From Planctomycetota bacterium (lineage in GTDB: Bacteria > Planctomycetota > J058 > J103): a stretch of DNA of 64,000 nucleotides. The notes below the pieces were generated by a model that ran no database searches, was not told where the DNA came from, and was given only the letters and a program-made list of their open reading frames with translations. The DNA lies in assembly GCA_026004615.1 (NCBI GenBank), contig BPJM01000010.1:62001-126000 (forward strand), read 5' to 3'. The position numbers and the translations under genes are program-made. Positions 8,859 through 17,551 of this stretch are shown here, piece by piece; position 1 is the first letter of the stretch, and each line of letters starts with the position of its first letter.

Positions 8859-9238
8859 GCTCGCGCCACCGAACCCCGTCCCGAAACGACCCCTCTCGGC
8901 GCCGTGGCGCCGATCCGGTCTCAGTATAGCCGGTCCGGCCTCGCCCCCGCCGCCCCGCCTGGCCACCTCCTCCGAATCCCCTTCGCCCTCGCTTCCACCA
9001 GCGCCACGTTCGGATCACATGGGTTTCAACACCGGCTCACCACGGGGGCAGCGGAGGAGGTGCAACCCGCTCGGGGCGGCCATGGTGTCGCGCCGCACGG
9101 CGATCGCGCCGGCGATCGCCGGCGCCGCGGAGCGCGCGGTACGCCGGTGGCGGCGGCACGCCGCTTGATTCCGTCCCTTTCGCGGCAAGCGGCGGGTCTG
9201 CCGTGCGGTGGGGAACAGGACCCGGGGAGGGTCGCGCC
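8859..9238. other. Divergent intergenic region
   Basis: 380 bp between two divergent genes. It should carry the promoters for both. A minus-strand TATACT at 8923-8928 is the only clear -10-like hexamer. A short + frame from ATG 9019 to 9168 has no similarity I can see and biased composition, so I do not call it. Confidence 0.5.
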
Positions 9239-11284
9239 ATGACAGGGGCCATCGTTGTCGGTCACCGCGCGAGGACCAGGTGGTGGCTGGTGCTGGGGAT
9301 GGTCGCGGGCTGCGGCGGCTGGCTGGCCTGCCCGGCCCGGGCCCAGAGCCTCAACCAGCAGGGGATCGCGCGGCTCAACCAGGATGCGCAGCAGCTGTGG
9401 GTGCAGGACGGCCTGCCCATGATGCGCCAGGCAGCCCTGGACGAGCTGCACAAGCTGGTCGGGCAGCAGTGGCCGGTCATCAACGACAAGACCTTCCTCA
9501 GCGTGGTAGCGATCCATTCGGTCCAGATCGACGCCCCGATCGCACCGGGCTTCACCCAACTGGACGGCTCGGCCATCGAGTGCCGCCTGCCCTTGAGCGG
9601 AACGATCTTTCTGGCGGTGGAGGCGCGCGTTCGCCTGCGCGGCAAGATCGCACTGGTGCGCTTCGATGACAGCTTCAACGTGCGGGCCGAGGTGACCGGT
9701 CTGTGTGCGGGCATGCGCATCGTGCTCGACTCGAGCGATCCCGCTGCGCCCCGCGTGGTCGATCTGCCCGCGCCCTGGGTGTCGTTTCAGATCCACGTGA
9801 GCAGCGCCAATACCCTGGTGCGGTTCATCTCGCTGCTCACCAACGGCTCGCTCTTCCAGAACGCACTCCGGTATGCCGCCCACATGGGGCTCGCCTATCT
9901 GGCCAGGCGGGTGCTGCCGGCGGTCCAGCAGACACCTGCGGTCGTCGGCACTCCCGCTGGGTTGCCCCCGGTGCCCCGGGCCGGTCTGGAGCGCGCCGCG
10001 ACCGTGCTCCAGGAGCAGATCGAGGCCACGAAGGTCCCCTTCGGCACCATCTTCGAGATGCAGTACCGCGATCCGTACTACGGCACCTGGGAGGAGTCGA
10101 TCCGGAACCCGATTCCCCTCGTGCCCGGCGGCTACGAGTCGATCTTCGACTCCACCACCTACACCGGCGTGTATCTAGCGGCCCTCGCCTACCGCCATGC
10201 GCTCGAGCCCAGCCGCGCCACGTACTGGGCCATCGTGAAGCTGCTGCGCGCGTTGCGGATGGTGCTCACCATGAAGGGCGAGCCCGGCGACCTCAACCGT
10301 CTCATCATGCCGCTCTCCGAGTACGTCGCGCATTTTGGCTCGCCCGGTGGTACGGAGTACGCGGTTCGCGTGCTCGATGCCGACTACGTCGCCAGCGACT
10401 ACATCTCGCGCGACTGCTACTGGGGCGTCATGGTCGGGCTCGCGCATGCCTACGACCTGCTGGCGAGCCCGGCGCTCCGCTCCGAGGCGCAGGCGTTGAT
10501 CGAGATGGCGATCGACTACCTGTTGCGCCACAACTGGACCTGGCGGCGCCGCGACGGCTCGCTGGGCGAACGCTGGCAGGGGGCGCTGGATCAGCAGTAT
10601 GCCTGGCTGCTGCTCGCCGAGCGCGTCAACCCGGTCAAGTATGGCGCGCTCCGCACCGCGTACCAGGGCTATGCCGATCTGCTCTGGACCGGGTTCTGGC
10701 TGGCGGTGGTGGATCCGTACTACTCGTACTACAAGTTCGAACTGGGAGGCGGCGCGCTCCATCTGATCCTGAAGTACGAGACCGACCCGGTGCGCTGGCA
10801 GCGCGCCTACCAGGGCATGGCGATCTTGCGCCGCTTCATCGGCCACCATCAGAACGCCCTGCTCAACGGGTTCTATCTGGCGGCCGACCCCGGCTCCAGG
10901 TCCGCCCTGGGCGCCGAGAACGAAAACCTCCTCAGCCGCTGGCTGCGCATGCCGCGGCGCAAGATCGTGACCGATCTGACCGGCGATCCCACGATCGAGA
11001 AGATGTGGTACACGCCTCCCACCGACCCGGCCTTCCTCCTGGGCAGCGGCACGCCGAGCAGCGCGGTCCTCATCGCGAAATCGCCGATTCCGCTCGAGAA
11101 GCGGCTCGCCGCCGGCTCGCAGTGGACGGTCTCCCCGCAGCGGCTCACCATGGGCTATCCGTACGCCCCGAACGCCCACGCCGAGGGCGAGTCCCTCGAT
11201 TTCCTGTTCCCCTACTGGATGGCACGCTACTACGGCGCGATTCACGTTCCCCGCCCGCCGCGCGCCAACGCCTGGACCGAGTGA
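9239..11284 (+). CDS. Large secreted protein of unknown function
   Basis: A 681-residue protein beginning with a clear signal peptide (basic residues, hydrophobic core, cleavage near Ala-Arg-Ala-Gln around residue 38). After the signal comes a mixed region to about residue 200 with alternating polar and hydrophobic strands (FLSVVAIHSVQIDAP, KIALVRFDD). The larger second part (about 250-640) is rich in Trp and Tyr with evenly spaced helices (DCYWGVMVGLAHAYDLL, DQQYAWLLLAERV, DLLWTGFWLAVVDPYYSYYKF). This pattern recalls alpha/alpha-toroid enzymes such as lyases and glycosidases, but no catalytic signature is certain. Start: ATG 9239 with GGGGAGGG about 9 nt upstream. It is flanked by long intergenic stretches and is probably a single-gene unit. 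Confidence 0.75.
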   Translation: MTGAIVVGHRARTRWWLVLGMVAGCGGWLACPARAQSLNQQGIARLNQDAQQLWVQDGLPMMRQAALDELHKLVGQQWPVINDKTFLSVVAIHSVQIDAPIAPGFTQLDGSAIECRLPLSGTIFLAVEARVRLRGKIALVRFDDSFNVRAEVTGLCAGMRIVLDSSDPAAPRVVDLPAPWVSFQIHVSSANTLVRFISLLTNGSLFQNALRYAAHMGLAYLARRVLPAVQQTPAVVGTPAGLPPVPRAGLERAATVLQEQIEATKVPFGTIFEMQYRDPYYGTWEESIRNPIPLVPGGYESIFDSTTYTGVYLAALAYRHALEPSRATYWAIVKLLRALRMVLTMKGEPGDLNRLIMPLSEYVAHFGSPGGTEYAVRVLDADYVASDYISRDCYWGVMVGLAHAYDLLASPALRSEAQALIEMAIDYLLRHNWTWRRRDGSLGERWQGALDQQYAWLLLAERVNPVKYGALRTAYQGYADLLWTGFWLAVVDPYYSYYKFELGGGALHLILKYETDPVRWQRAYQGMAILRRFIGHHQNALLNGFYLAADPGSRSALGAENENLLSRWLRMPRRKIVTDLTGDPTIEKMWYTPPTDPAFLLGSGTPSSAVLIAKSPIPLEKRLAAGSQWTVSPQRLTMGYPYAPNAHAEGESLDFLFPYWMARYYGAIHVPRPPRANAWTE

Positions 11285-11635
11285 GCTGGGCTGCGGGACG
11301 GCCCCTCGCCCCGCGGCGTCCACGCGCGCTCGCGCCCGCCCGGCGGGGCGGTGGTGCGGCGTGCAGGCCAGCGCACACCGCCCGCTGCTCGCTTGCACCG
11401 TCCGGCCAGCCGCCCCCCAAGCCCGCCGGTGGCGCCGGCGGGCGCGCCCGCTGCCCGGGCCCGGGCCCGCCGCGCCAGGCAACGGCAAGCCCGGAGGCTG
11501 ACGCAGCGCACCGCCCCACCCCACCGCCACGCCAGCGGCCAGGGGGCGCCGCACCGCTCTTCCCTCCTGTGGCGATGCCGAGGCGTCCCCGCACCCGGCG
11601 GCACGGAACCCGACTCCGCTCTCCGGCGGCTGGGT
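11285..11635. other. Convergent intergenic region, no gene seen
   Basis: 351 bp of extreme GC content with several short C- and G-rich inverted blocks (for example the CCCGGGCCCGGGCCCG tract near 11456). No frame with sensible protein composition and no T-run terminator. Nothing else is recognised. Confidence 0.5.
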
Positions 11636-12811
11636 TCAGTCGGCGTAGCGCTCGCGGATCGCGTCCACCTCGCGACCGAGCGTCGAGAAGGCCGCCACGA
11701 CCTCGGGATCGAAGTGGCCGCCGGCGTCGCGCTGCAGGATCTCGAAGGCCCGCGCGAGCGGGATCGCTTCTTTGTAGACGCGGCGCGACGTCAGCGCATC
11801 GAACACGTCCACGACCGCCGTGATGCGTGCGGCGAGCGGGATGTCCGTCCCGGCGAGCCCGCGCGGATAGCCGCGCCCGTCCCAGCGCTCGTGGTGGTTG
11901 AGCGCGATCTCGCGCGCCAACCTGAGCGGCGGCAGATCGCTGCCCTCGAGCAGTTCCGCGCCGTAGATCGTGTGCCGCTCCATCTCGGCGCGTTCCTCCG
12001 GGGTGAGCTTGCCCGGCTTGCGCAGGATGGCGTCGCTCACCGCGATCTTGCCGACGTCGTGCAGCGGGCTCGCCAGCAACAGGTCATCCGCCCGCTCCGC
12101 GCCCAGTCCCAGCCGCAGCGCCAGCGCCCGCGCATAGTGCGCCACCCGCCGCACGTGCTCCCCGGTGTCCTTGTCCCGCATCTCGGCGGCCCGCGCCAGC
12201 CGGAACACCGTCTCCTCGTAGGCCTTGCGCAGTCGCGCGGCGAGCTGCGCGTTGTGCAGCGCCACCGCGGCCTGGGAGGCGACCGCCAGCATCAGCTCGG
12301 TCATCGCCGCATCGAACGGCCCTGGCTCGCCGTCCCGGCCGCGCGCGTTGATCAGCTGCACCACCCCGATCACCGAGCCGTCGGGCTCGCGCATGGGCAG
12401 CACCATCATCGAGCGCGTGATGTAGCCGGTCCGCTCGTCGTACCCGGTGTTGAAGGCGTACGCCGCACCGCCAGGCAGCGCGTAGGCATCGTCGATGAGA
12501 AGGGGCAGCCCCGTACGGGCGACGTGGCCGGCCACCGAGCGGTCGTCGATCGGCACCGGCGGCAGTGTCTCCGCCTGCCTCGGGCCGAGGTTGAGCTCGG
12601 GACGGGCATCGTTCTGCACCACCGAGAAGCGCAGCAGCTCGCCCTCCCGCACATAGAGCGTGCCCGCCTCCGCCCGCGTGATCCTGCGGGCCTCTCTGAG
12701 GATGCGGTCCAGCAACCGCTCGACGTCCCGCTCCGCCGTGAGCGCGATGCCGATCTGGGTGAGCTGCACCAGCTGGTTGCGGATCTCGGCGATGCTCGGC
12801 CCCCGATCCAT
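11636..12811 (-). CDS. GAF / HD-GYP domain protein, putative cyclic-di-GMP phosphodiesterase
   Basis: A 391-residue cytoplasmic protein. Residues about 20-190 form a GAF sensory domain (LLDRILREARRITRAEAGTL, DDRSVAGHVART, LPMREPDGSVIGVVQLIN). Residues 205-390 form an HD-GYP domain with H251-D252-x2-K255 and the HHERWDGRGYP signature (GYP at 314-316). The family hydrolyses cyclic di-GMP, often to GMP. An unknown ligand bound by the GAF domain would adjust that activity. The catalytic residues look complete. The ATG at 12811 is the most plausible start because the helix before the GAF domain begins there. No cyclic-di-GMP synthase (GGDEF) is in the window, so it works with partners elsewhere. 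Confidence 0.93.
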   Translation of the reverse strand: MDRGPSIAEIRNQLVQLTQIGIALTAERDVERLLDRILREARRITRAEAGTLYVREGELLRFSVVQNDARPELNLGPRQAETLPPVPIDDRSVAGHVARTGLPLLIDDAYALPGGAAYAFNTGYDERTGYITRSMMVLPMREPDGSVIGVVQLINARGRDGEPGPFDAAMTELMLAVASQAAVALHNAQLAARLRKAYEETVFRLARAAEMRDKDTGEHVRRVAHYARALALRLGLGAERADDLLLASPLHDVGKIAVSDAILRKPGKLTPEERAEMERHTIYGAELLEGSDLPPLRLAREIALNHHERWDGRGYPRGLAGTDIPLAARITAVVDVFDALTSRRVYKEAIPLARAFEILQRDAGGHFDPEVVAAFSTLGREVDAIRERYAD

Positions 12812-13216
12812 GCGGTCGGCCCTCTTGCGCCCCTGACCCGCTAGTGTAGCGCGCGCGGTGCTGGCCCCGCCACGATCTGCCACCTCCTCGCCTCCACCGC
12901 CGCACAGCCGCCGGAGCAGCCCGCTCGTGCGCGCACCACCTCACCTGCGGCCGCATGCGCCCCCCGGGCGGGCGGCTGAGCGCGGCCCGCGGCCTCCAGC
13001 CCCCGCACCTTCGCTGCCAGCGCCCGCTCCTCGAGCAGCCGCAGGGCCTGGTGCGGTTCGGTCCCGGCCACGCTGGCGCCGGCACCGAGCCGCCCGGCAG
13101 CCCGCCACGACGTGCCGGCCGTGCGCGCGCTCGCGTGCCGGCCGAGCGGCGAGCTGCAGCTGCTGTGCAAGCACGCTCCGCACCCCGCTGGCACGGGGCG
13201 CGGCGCCCCAGGCGGC
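12812..13216. other. Intergenic region with possible decayed helical coding sequence
   Basis: 405 bp upstream of the HD-GYP gene and downstream of recQ. On the minus strand, between about 12845 and 13190, two adjacent frames give helix-like pieces (LAQQLQLAARPARERA, then EPHQALRLLEERALAAKVRGLEAAG). They could be remains of a small coiled-coil gene with a frame break. The evidence is too weak for a gene call. A minus-strand TACACT near 12842 could serve the HD-GYP gene. Confidence 0.3.
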
Positions 13217-15229
13217 TCAGCTCCTCGCATGCCGGGCGAGTACCGCCAGCAACGCCCTTCCGAACCGCGCGGCGCGCGCCCGCCCGATGCCGTGAATCCG
13301 CCCCAGCTCAGCCATGGTGCGCGGGCGCAGCGCCGCGAGCTCGCGCAGCGTCCGGTCGCTGGCCACGACGTAGGGCGGGACCTGCTGCGCGCGCGCCAGC
13401 CGCATCCGCTCGGCGCGCAGCGCCTCGAACAGCACCGCCGCCTGGCCGGTGAGCGGCGCCGGCTCGCGCGCGCCGGCGCCCTGGGGCGCCCTGCGACCGC
13501 CGCCCGCCGGCGCGGCGCCGCCCGCCGCGGACGGCCCGGTGCGCTCCGCGGGCAGCAACACACGCGCAGGACGTTGCCCCTTCATCACCTCCAGCCCCTC
13601 GGGGGTGAGCGCGAGCCGCGGGCGCTCCAGCGCCGTGAAGTCGACCCAGCCAGCGGTCACGCACCGCAGCAACAGCCTGCTCACCCACCGCTCGGAGCGC
13701 TCCCGCAGCACGCCGAAGGTCGGGCTGCGCTCCAGCCCGCTCCAGCGCAGCCGCTCATCCGCCTGGCCACAGAGCAGCTTCACCGCCGCGCGCAACCCGA
13801 ACCGCCGGTGCACGCGCGCCACCCCGCTGAGTGCCTTGCGCACCAGCAGCGCGGCCTGCTCCCGGTCCGGCGCCGGTCCGCCGCCGCGCGCGAGCTGCTC
13901 GCACACATCGCAGTGGCCGCAGCCGCCCACCTCCTCCGCCTCGTCGCCGAAGTAACGCAGGATCGCAACGTGGCGGCAGCTGCCGCCTTCCGCCCACCGC
14001 AACAGCTCGCGGAACAGGTTCCAGCGGTGCTCCACCACCTCCGGCGCCGGCCCGGCCGCCCCCGCGGCCGGCCGTTCGATGAGCGCACGCCGCACCGCGA
14101 TGTCGCGCGGCGAGAGCACCAGCAGCCCCCAGGCGGGCGCACCGTCGCGGCCAGCCCGGCCCACCTCCTGGTAGTACGCCTCCAGCGAGGCGGGCGGCGC
14201 GAGGTGCACGACGGCGCGCACATCGGCCCGATCGATGCCCATGCCGAAGGCGTTGGTGGCGACCATGACCTCCAGCTCCCCCGAGCAAAAGCGCTCCTGG
14301 GCCTCGGCACGCGCCGCTCCGTCCATGCCGGCGTGGTAGGCGGCGGCACGCCAGCCGCAGGCGGCCAGGCGCGCCGCCTCCGCCTCGGTGCGGCGCCGCG
14401 TGGGCGCGTACACGATCGCCGCCCCCCGCGCGCGCCCGGGCGCCCCCAGCGCCTCTGCGAGCAACGCATCGGTGTGGCGGCGGGCGGCGGCCGCGCCCGC
14501 CACCTCCCGCACGCGCAGCCGCAGGTTCGGGCGGGCAAACCCGCGCACCAGCTGGGGGGTGTCGGGCGGCAGGCCGAGCCGGGCGAGGATCTCGTCGCGC
14601 ACGATCGGAGTGGCGGTGGCGGTGCAGGCGAGCACGCGCGCGCCAGGGGAGACCGCGAGCAGCTCTCCGATGCGGGCGTACTCCGGCCGGAAGTCGTGCC
14701 CCCACTCGCTGATGCAGTGCGCCTCGTCGACGGCCACCACCGGCGGCGCCACCGCCTGTACCAGCGCGCGGAAGCCCGGAAAGACCAGCCGTTCCGGTGC
14801 GACGTAGACCAGCCGGTAGCGCCGCTCGCCGATCCGCGCCATGCGCGCGCGCACCTCGCTGGCCGGTAGCGTCGAGGCGATGAAGGTGGCGGGTACGCCC
14901 CGCTCACCGAGCGCCCGCACCTGGTCGTGCATGAGCGCGATCAGCGGCGAGACCACGAAGCTGGTACCGCCCAGCAGCGCCGCCGGCAGCTGGTAGGTCA
15001 GGCTCTTGCCCCCGCCGGTCGGCGCCACCAACAACAGTCGCCCTCGCGCGAGCAGGATCTGGATCGCCTCGCGCTGCCCGGGCCGGAACCCCGCATGCCC
15101 AAAGCGCGCCAGCGCCGCCTCCAGATCGTGCGGCAGCGCTGCCGCTCCACCTGCCCCCGCCGCCCCCAGCCGGCCCGGCGCACCCTCGCCCTGCCGGCGC
15201 GCCTGCCGCGTTCCCTGCCCGGCGGCCAT
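13217..15229 (-). CDS. recQ: ATP-dependent DNA helicase RecQ
   Basis: A 670-residue superfamily-2 3'-5' DNA helicase. After a 30-residue polar tail come the Walker A motif (APTGGGKS, Lys75), the DEAH box D168-E169-A170-H171 in the RecQ-specific DEAHCISEWGHDFRP context, the second RecA domain with YHAGMDG and the QEVGRAGRDG motif VI, a four-cysteine zinc site (CRH to CGHCDVC), a winged-helix segment, and a C-terminal HRDC domain (about 575-660) ending in a helix-hairpin-helix-like GRIHGIGRARAARFG. A Pro/Gly/Ala-rich linker separates the winged helix from HRDC. It acts in recombinational repair and replication-fork restart. Start ATG 15229 with GGAGGGGGG just upstream. Length and domain set are normal. 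Confidence 0.97.
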   Translation of the reverse strand: MAAGQGTRQARRQGEGAPGRLGAAGAGGAAALPHDLEAALARFGHAGFRPGQREAIQILLARGRLLLVAPTGGGKSLTYQLPAALLGGTSFVVSPLIALMHDQVRALGERGVPATFIASTLPASEVRARMARIGERRYRLVYVAPERLVFPGFRALVQAVAPPVVAVDEAHCISEWGHDFRPEYARIGELLAVSPGARVLACTATATPIVRDEILARLGLPPDTPQLVRGFARPNLRLRVREVAGAAAARRHTDALLAEALGAPGRARGAAIVYAPTRRRTEAEAARLAACGWRAAAYHAGMDGAARAEAQERFCSGELEVMVATNAFGMGIDRADVRAVVHLAPPASLEAYYQEVGRAGRDGAPAWGLLVLSPRDIAVRRALIERPAAGAAGPAPEVVEHRWNLFRELLRWAEGGSCRHVAILRYFGDEAEEVGGCGHCDVCEQLARGGGPAPDREQAALLVRKALSGVARVHRRFGLRAAVKLLCGQADERLRWSGLERSPTFGVLRERSERWVSRLLLRCVTAGWVDFTALERPRLALTPEGLEVMKGQRPARVLLPAERTGPSAAGGAAPAGGGRRAPQGAGAREPAPLTGQAAVLFEALRAERMRLARAQQVPPYVVASDRTLRELAALRPRTMAELGRIHGIGRARAARFGRALLAVLARHARS

Positions 15230-15318
15230 GCCCCCCTCCGGTCTGCCCGTGCGCGTGCGGCGGCCAGCCGAGGCTAGCGCACCGCTCCGACACCCGGCGC
15301 CGGCCGGCCGGCTGGCCG

Positions 15319-15347
15319 GTGACGGGAGCTTCGCCGCGAGGTACGAT
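15319..15347 (+). promoter_or_regulatory. Promoter for the nucleotidyltransferase pair, leaderless type
   Basis: A TTGACA-like GTGACG at 15319-15324, a 17-nt spacer, and TACGAT at 15342-15347. The ATG follows 7 nt later at 15355 without a ribosome-binding site, so the transcript probably starts at the initiation codon. Confidence 0.5.
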
Positions 15348-15354
15348 CGGCGCC

Positions 15355-15894
15355 ATGCGGGGACTGCTCGACCGCGACAAGCTGGAAGCGCTCATGCGCG
15401 CGCTGGGCGCCGCGGTGCGCGGACCGGGACGCGTGTATTTCACCGGCGGCGCCAGCGCCCTGCTCGAGGGCTGGCGGAACTCCACCGTCGACGCCGACCT
15501 CAAGCTCGATCCCGAGCCGCCGGGCGCATTCGAGGCGCTGCGCCGGCTCAAGGACGAGCTGGACGTCAACGTGGAGCTGGCCTCGCCCGACGACTTCCTG
15601 CCGCCGCTGCCGGGCTGGCGAGAGCGCAGCCGTTTCGTGGCGCGTCACGGACCGGTCGACTTTCTCCACTATGACTTCTTCGCGCAGGCGCTGGCGAAGA
15701 TCGAACGCGGCTACGACCGCGACCTCGAGGACGTGCGCGCCATGCTGCGCCGCGATCTGATCCAGCCGGTGCCGCTGCGGAGATACTTCGCCGCCATCGA
15801 GCCGGCGCTGGTCCGCTACCCGCAGATCGACGCGGACGTCTTCCGCCACAAGCTCGAAGAGCTGCTCGCCGAGGCGCCCCATGGACAGGATTGA
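15355..15894 (+). CDS. Nucleotidyltransferase-fold protein (DUF6036-like)
   Basis: A 179-residue protein with the hallmark of the polymerase-beta nucleotidyltransferase superfamily: a glycine pair G31-G32-Ala-Ser on the first strand after a basic helix, then D46-x-D48 as the metal-binding pair. The third acidic strand may lie in the ELDVNVELASPDD segment. It resembles DUF6036-type proteins, some of which are found in toxin-antitoxin-like pairs. The gene overlaps the next one by 14 bp, so the two are translationally coupled and likely work together. The start ATG 15355 follows a -10 box by 7 nt. It is divergent from recQ with about 125 bp between. The substrate is unknown. Confidence 0.7.
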   Translation: MRGLLDRDKLEALMRALGAAVRGPGRVYFTGGASALLEGWRNSTVDADLKLDPEPPGAFEALRRLKDELDVNVELASPDDFLPPLPGWRERSRFVARHGPVDFLHYDFFAQALAKIERGYDRDLEDVRAMLRRDLIQPVPLRRYFAAIEPALVRYPQIDADVFRHKLEELLAEAPHGQD

Positions 15895-16228
15895 GCTCGA
15901 CGGACTGCCCGGCTCCGAGCTGATCGAACAGGGGCTGGCCGACCTGGCGGCGGGCCGGCAGACGGTGCCGGCACTGCTGGTCGCGATCGCCCGCACCCGG
16001 CTGCGCAGACTCGGCCTGCCCGTCGCCCCCTGCGCGATCGCCGACCCCGCCGTCGCGCTGTACCGGCTGCTCGTCCACCAGCAGCCTGCGGGTGCCTTCG
16101 GCCGCTACAACGCCCTGTTGCGCCGCCTGGACAGCTTCGCCCACGCCCTGGAGCGGCGCCACGGGCAGGGCCTGCGCGCCCGCGGGCGGAGGCCCGAGAT
16201 CGCCGGCGGCGCAATCCACGAGGACTGA
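15881..16228 (+). CDS. Small protein coupled to the nucleotidyltransferase, unknown function
   Basis: A 115-residue helical protein (LIEQGLADLAAGRQTVPALLVAIARTRLRRLG, in two halves, then a YRLLVHQQP segment) with an arginine-rich C-terminus. I do not recognise a family. The overlap of 14 bp with the preceding nucleotidyltransferase and the size relation suggest a two-gene module; the pattern of a nucleotidyltransferase with a small helical partner occurs in toxin-antitoxin systems, but here the order and function are inference only. The ATG at 15881 sits in the 3' end of the previous gene. The transporter gene follows after 4 bp, so all three may be on one transcript. Confidence 0.6.
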   Translation: MDRIELDGLPGSELIEQGLADLAAGRQTVPALLVAIARTRLRRLGLPVAPCAIADPAVALYRLLVHQQPAGAFGRYNALLRRLDSFAHALERRHGQGLRARGRRPEIAGGAIHED

Positions 16229-16232
16229 CTCC

Positions 16233-17531
16233 ATGGACTGGCTACTGGAGCAGCGCCCGGCACTGGTGGCGCTCATCTTCGCGGCGACCTACCTCGGGAT
16301 CGCGCTCGGCGGGCTGCCGGGGCTGGTGCTGGATCGGACGGGCGTGGCGCTGCTCGGCGCCATCGCCATGCTCGCCACCGGGGCGCTGACGATCGAGCAG
16401 GCGGTGCAGGCGGTCGACCACGAGACGGTGCTGCTGTTGTTCGGCCTCATGATCTTCTCCGCCCAGCTGCGGGTCGCCGGCTTCTATGTCACCGCGGGCC
16501 GTTTCCTGACCCGCCTCACCGAGCGGCCGCTGGTGCTGCTCGGGGGGCTGGTGGCGACCAGCGCCGCGCTGTCCGCCCTGCTGGCGAACGACATCGTGTG
16601 TCTGGCGCTGACGCCACTGCTCTGCTCGGCGCTGCTGCGCGCCGGCCACGATCCGATCCCCTACCTGGTGGCGCTCGCGACCTCGAGCAACGTGGGCTCC
16701 GCCGCCACCATCATCGGCAATCCGCAGAACATGTTCATCGGCTCGGTGGGCCGGCTCGACTTCGGCCACTACACCCTGGTCGCGCTGGTGCCGGTGCTGG
16801 TCTCGCTCGTGCTGTGCTGGGGGCTGGTGGCGGTGCTATTCCACCGCCGGCTGCACGCCCCGCCCGAGCCCCCCGGCGCACCGCTGCTGCACCCGGAGGA
16901 TACGCTGGTCCCCACGAGCCTGCCGCTGCAGCTCGAGCCGCCCGCGCGCGACGACTACCTGATCGCCAAGACGCTGGTGCTGCTCGCAGCGCTGGTGGTG
17001 TGTTTTCTCTTCGTGCGCGGGCAGTGGCGTGCCATCGCGGCGCTGGCCGGAGCAGGGCTCTTGCTCTGCTCGCGGCGCGCCAGGGCGGCGCGCCTGTATC
17101 AGCTGGTCGACTTCAACCTGATCCTGCTCTTTCTCGGCCTGTTCGCCGTGCACGGCGCACTCGAGCAGCAGGGGCTCACCGCGCGGGGACTCCGGGCGCT
17201 GGAGCACGCCGGCATCGATCTGCGCCAGCCGGCGCTGCTCGCCGCGGTCACCCTCGGGCTCAGCAACCTGGTGAGCAACGTGCCGGCGGTGCTCTTGCTC
17301 GAGCCGGCGCTCAGCGCGTTCGACCAGACGCGGCTCTGGTACCTGCTGGCGCTCGCGAGCACCTTCGCCGGCAACCTGACGCTGGTCGGCAGCGTCGCCA
17401 ACCTGATCGTCGCCGAGTCCGCCTCCGCCTTCGGCGTGCGGCTGTCGCTGGGGCTGTACTGCCGGGTCGGGGTGCCGCTGACCCTGCTGACCGTGGCGCT
17501 CGCCACCCTGTGGATCGCCGCGGTGCTGTAG
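16233..17531 (+). CDS. ArsB/NhaD-type (ion transporter superfamily) permease
   Basis: A 432-residue inner-membrane protein with about 11-12 hydrophobic segments and two pseudo-symmetric halves. The conserved segments ALLANDIVCLALTPLL followed by SSNVGSAATIIGNPQN, and in the second half LVSNVPAVLL with FAGNLTLVGSVANLIV, are the signatures of the ion-transporter superfamily that includes ArsB, NhaD and SLC13-like carriers. The substrate could be Na+/H+, arsenite or a dicarboxylate; sequence alone does not decide. The central hydrophilic loop (about 205-245) is Pro/Leu-rich. Start ATG 16233, with GAGGA about 9 nt upstream inside the preceding stop region. It converges with the aminotransferase gene. 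Confidence 0.85.
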   Translation: MDWLLEQRPALVALIFAATYLGIALGGLPGLVLDRTGVALLGAIAMLATGALTIEQAVQAVDHETVLLLFGLMIFSAQLRVAGFYVTAGRFLTRLTERPLVLLGGLVATSAALSALLANDIVCLALTPLLCSALLRAGHDPIPYLVALATSSNVGSAATIIGNPQNMFIGSVGRLDFGHYTLVALVPVLVSLVLCWGLVAVLFHRRLHAPPEPPGAPLLHPEDTLVPTSLPLQLEPPARDDYLIAKTLVLLAALVVCFLFVRGQWRAIAALAGAGLLLCSRRARAARLYQLVDFNLILLFLGLFAVHGALEQQGLTARGLRALEHAGIDLRQPALLAAVTLGLSNLVSNVPAVLLLEPALSAFDQTRLWYLLALASTFAGNLTLVGSVANLIVAESASAFGVRLSLGLYCRVGVPLTLLTVALATLWIAAVL

Positions 17532-17551
17532 CGGCGAGCGACGCGCTCAGC
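17525..17551. terminator. Imperfect palindrome spanning convergent stop codons
   Basis: GCTG(T)AGCG at 17525-17533 pairs with CGCTCAGC at 17544-17551, leaving one bulged T and a 10-nt loop. The TAG of the transporter and the TGA of the aminotransferase (TCA on +) both lie in the arms. Confidence 0.45.

Noticed and set aside
9019..9168. Short open frame before the secreted 681-residue gene
   Set aside because: No similarity, strong Arg bias and no clear ribosome-binding site.
12841..13563. Open frame on the minus strand overlapping the end of recQ
   Set aside because: Overlaps a certain gene and is low-complexity over that part; only the non-overlapping end looks helical, which is noted as an intergenic region.
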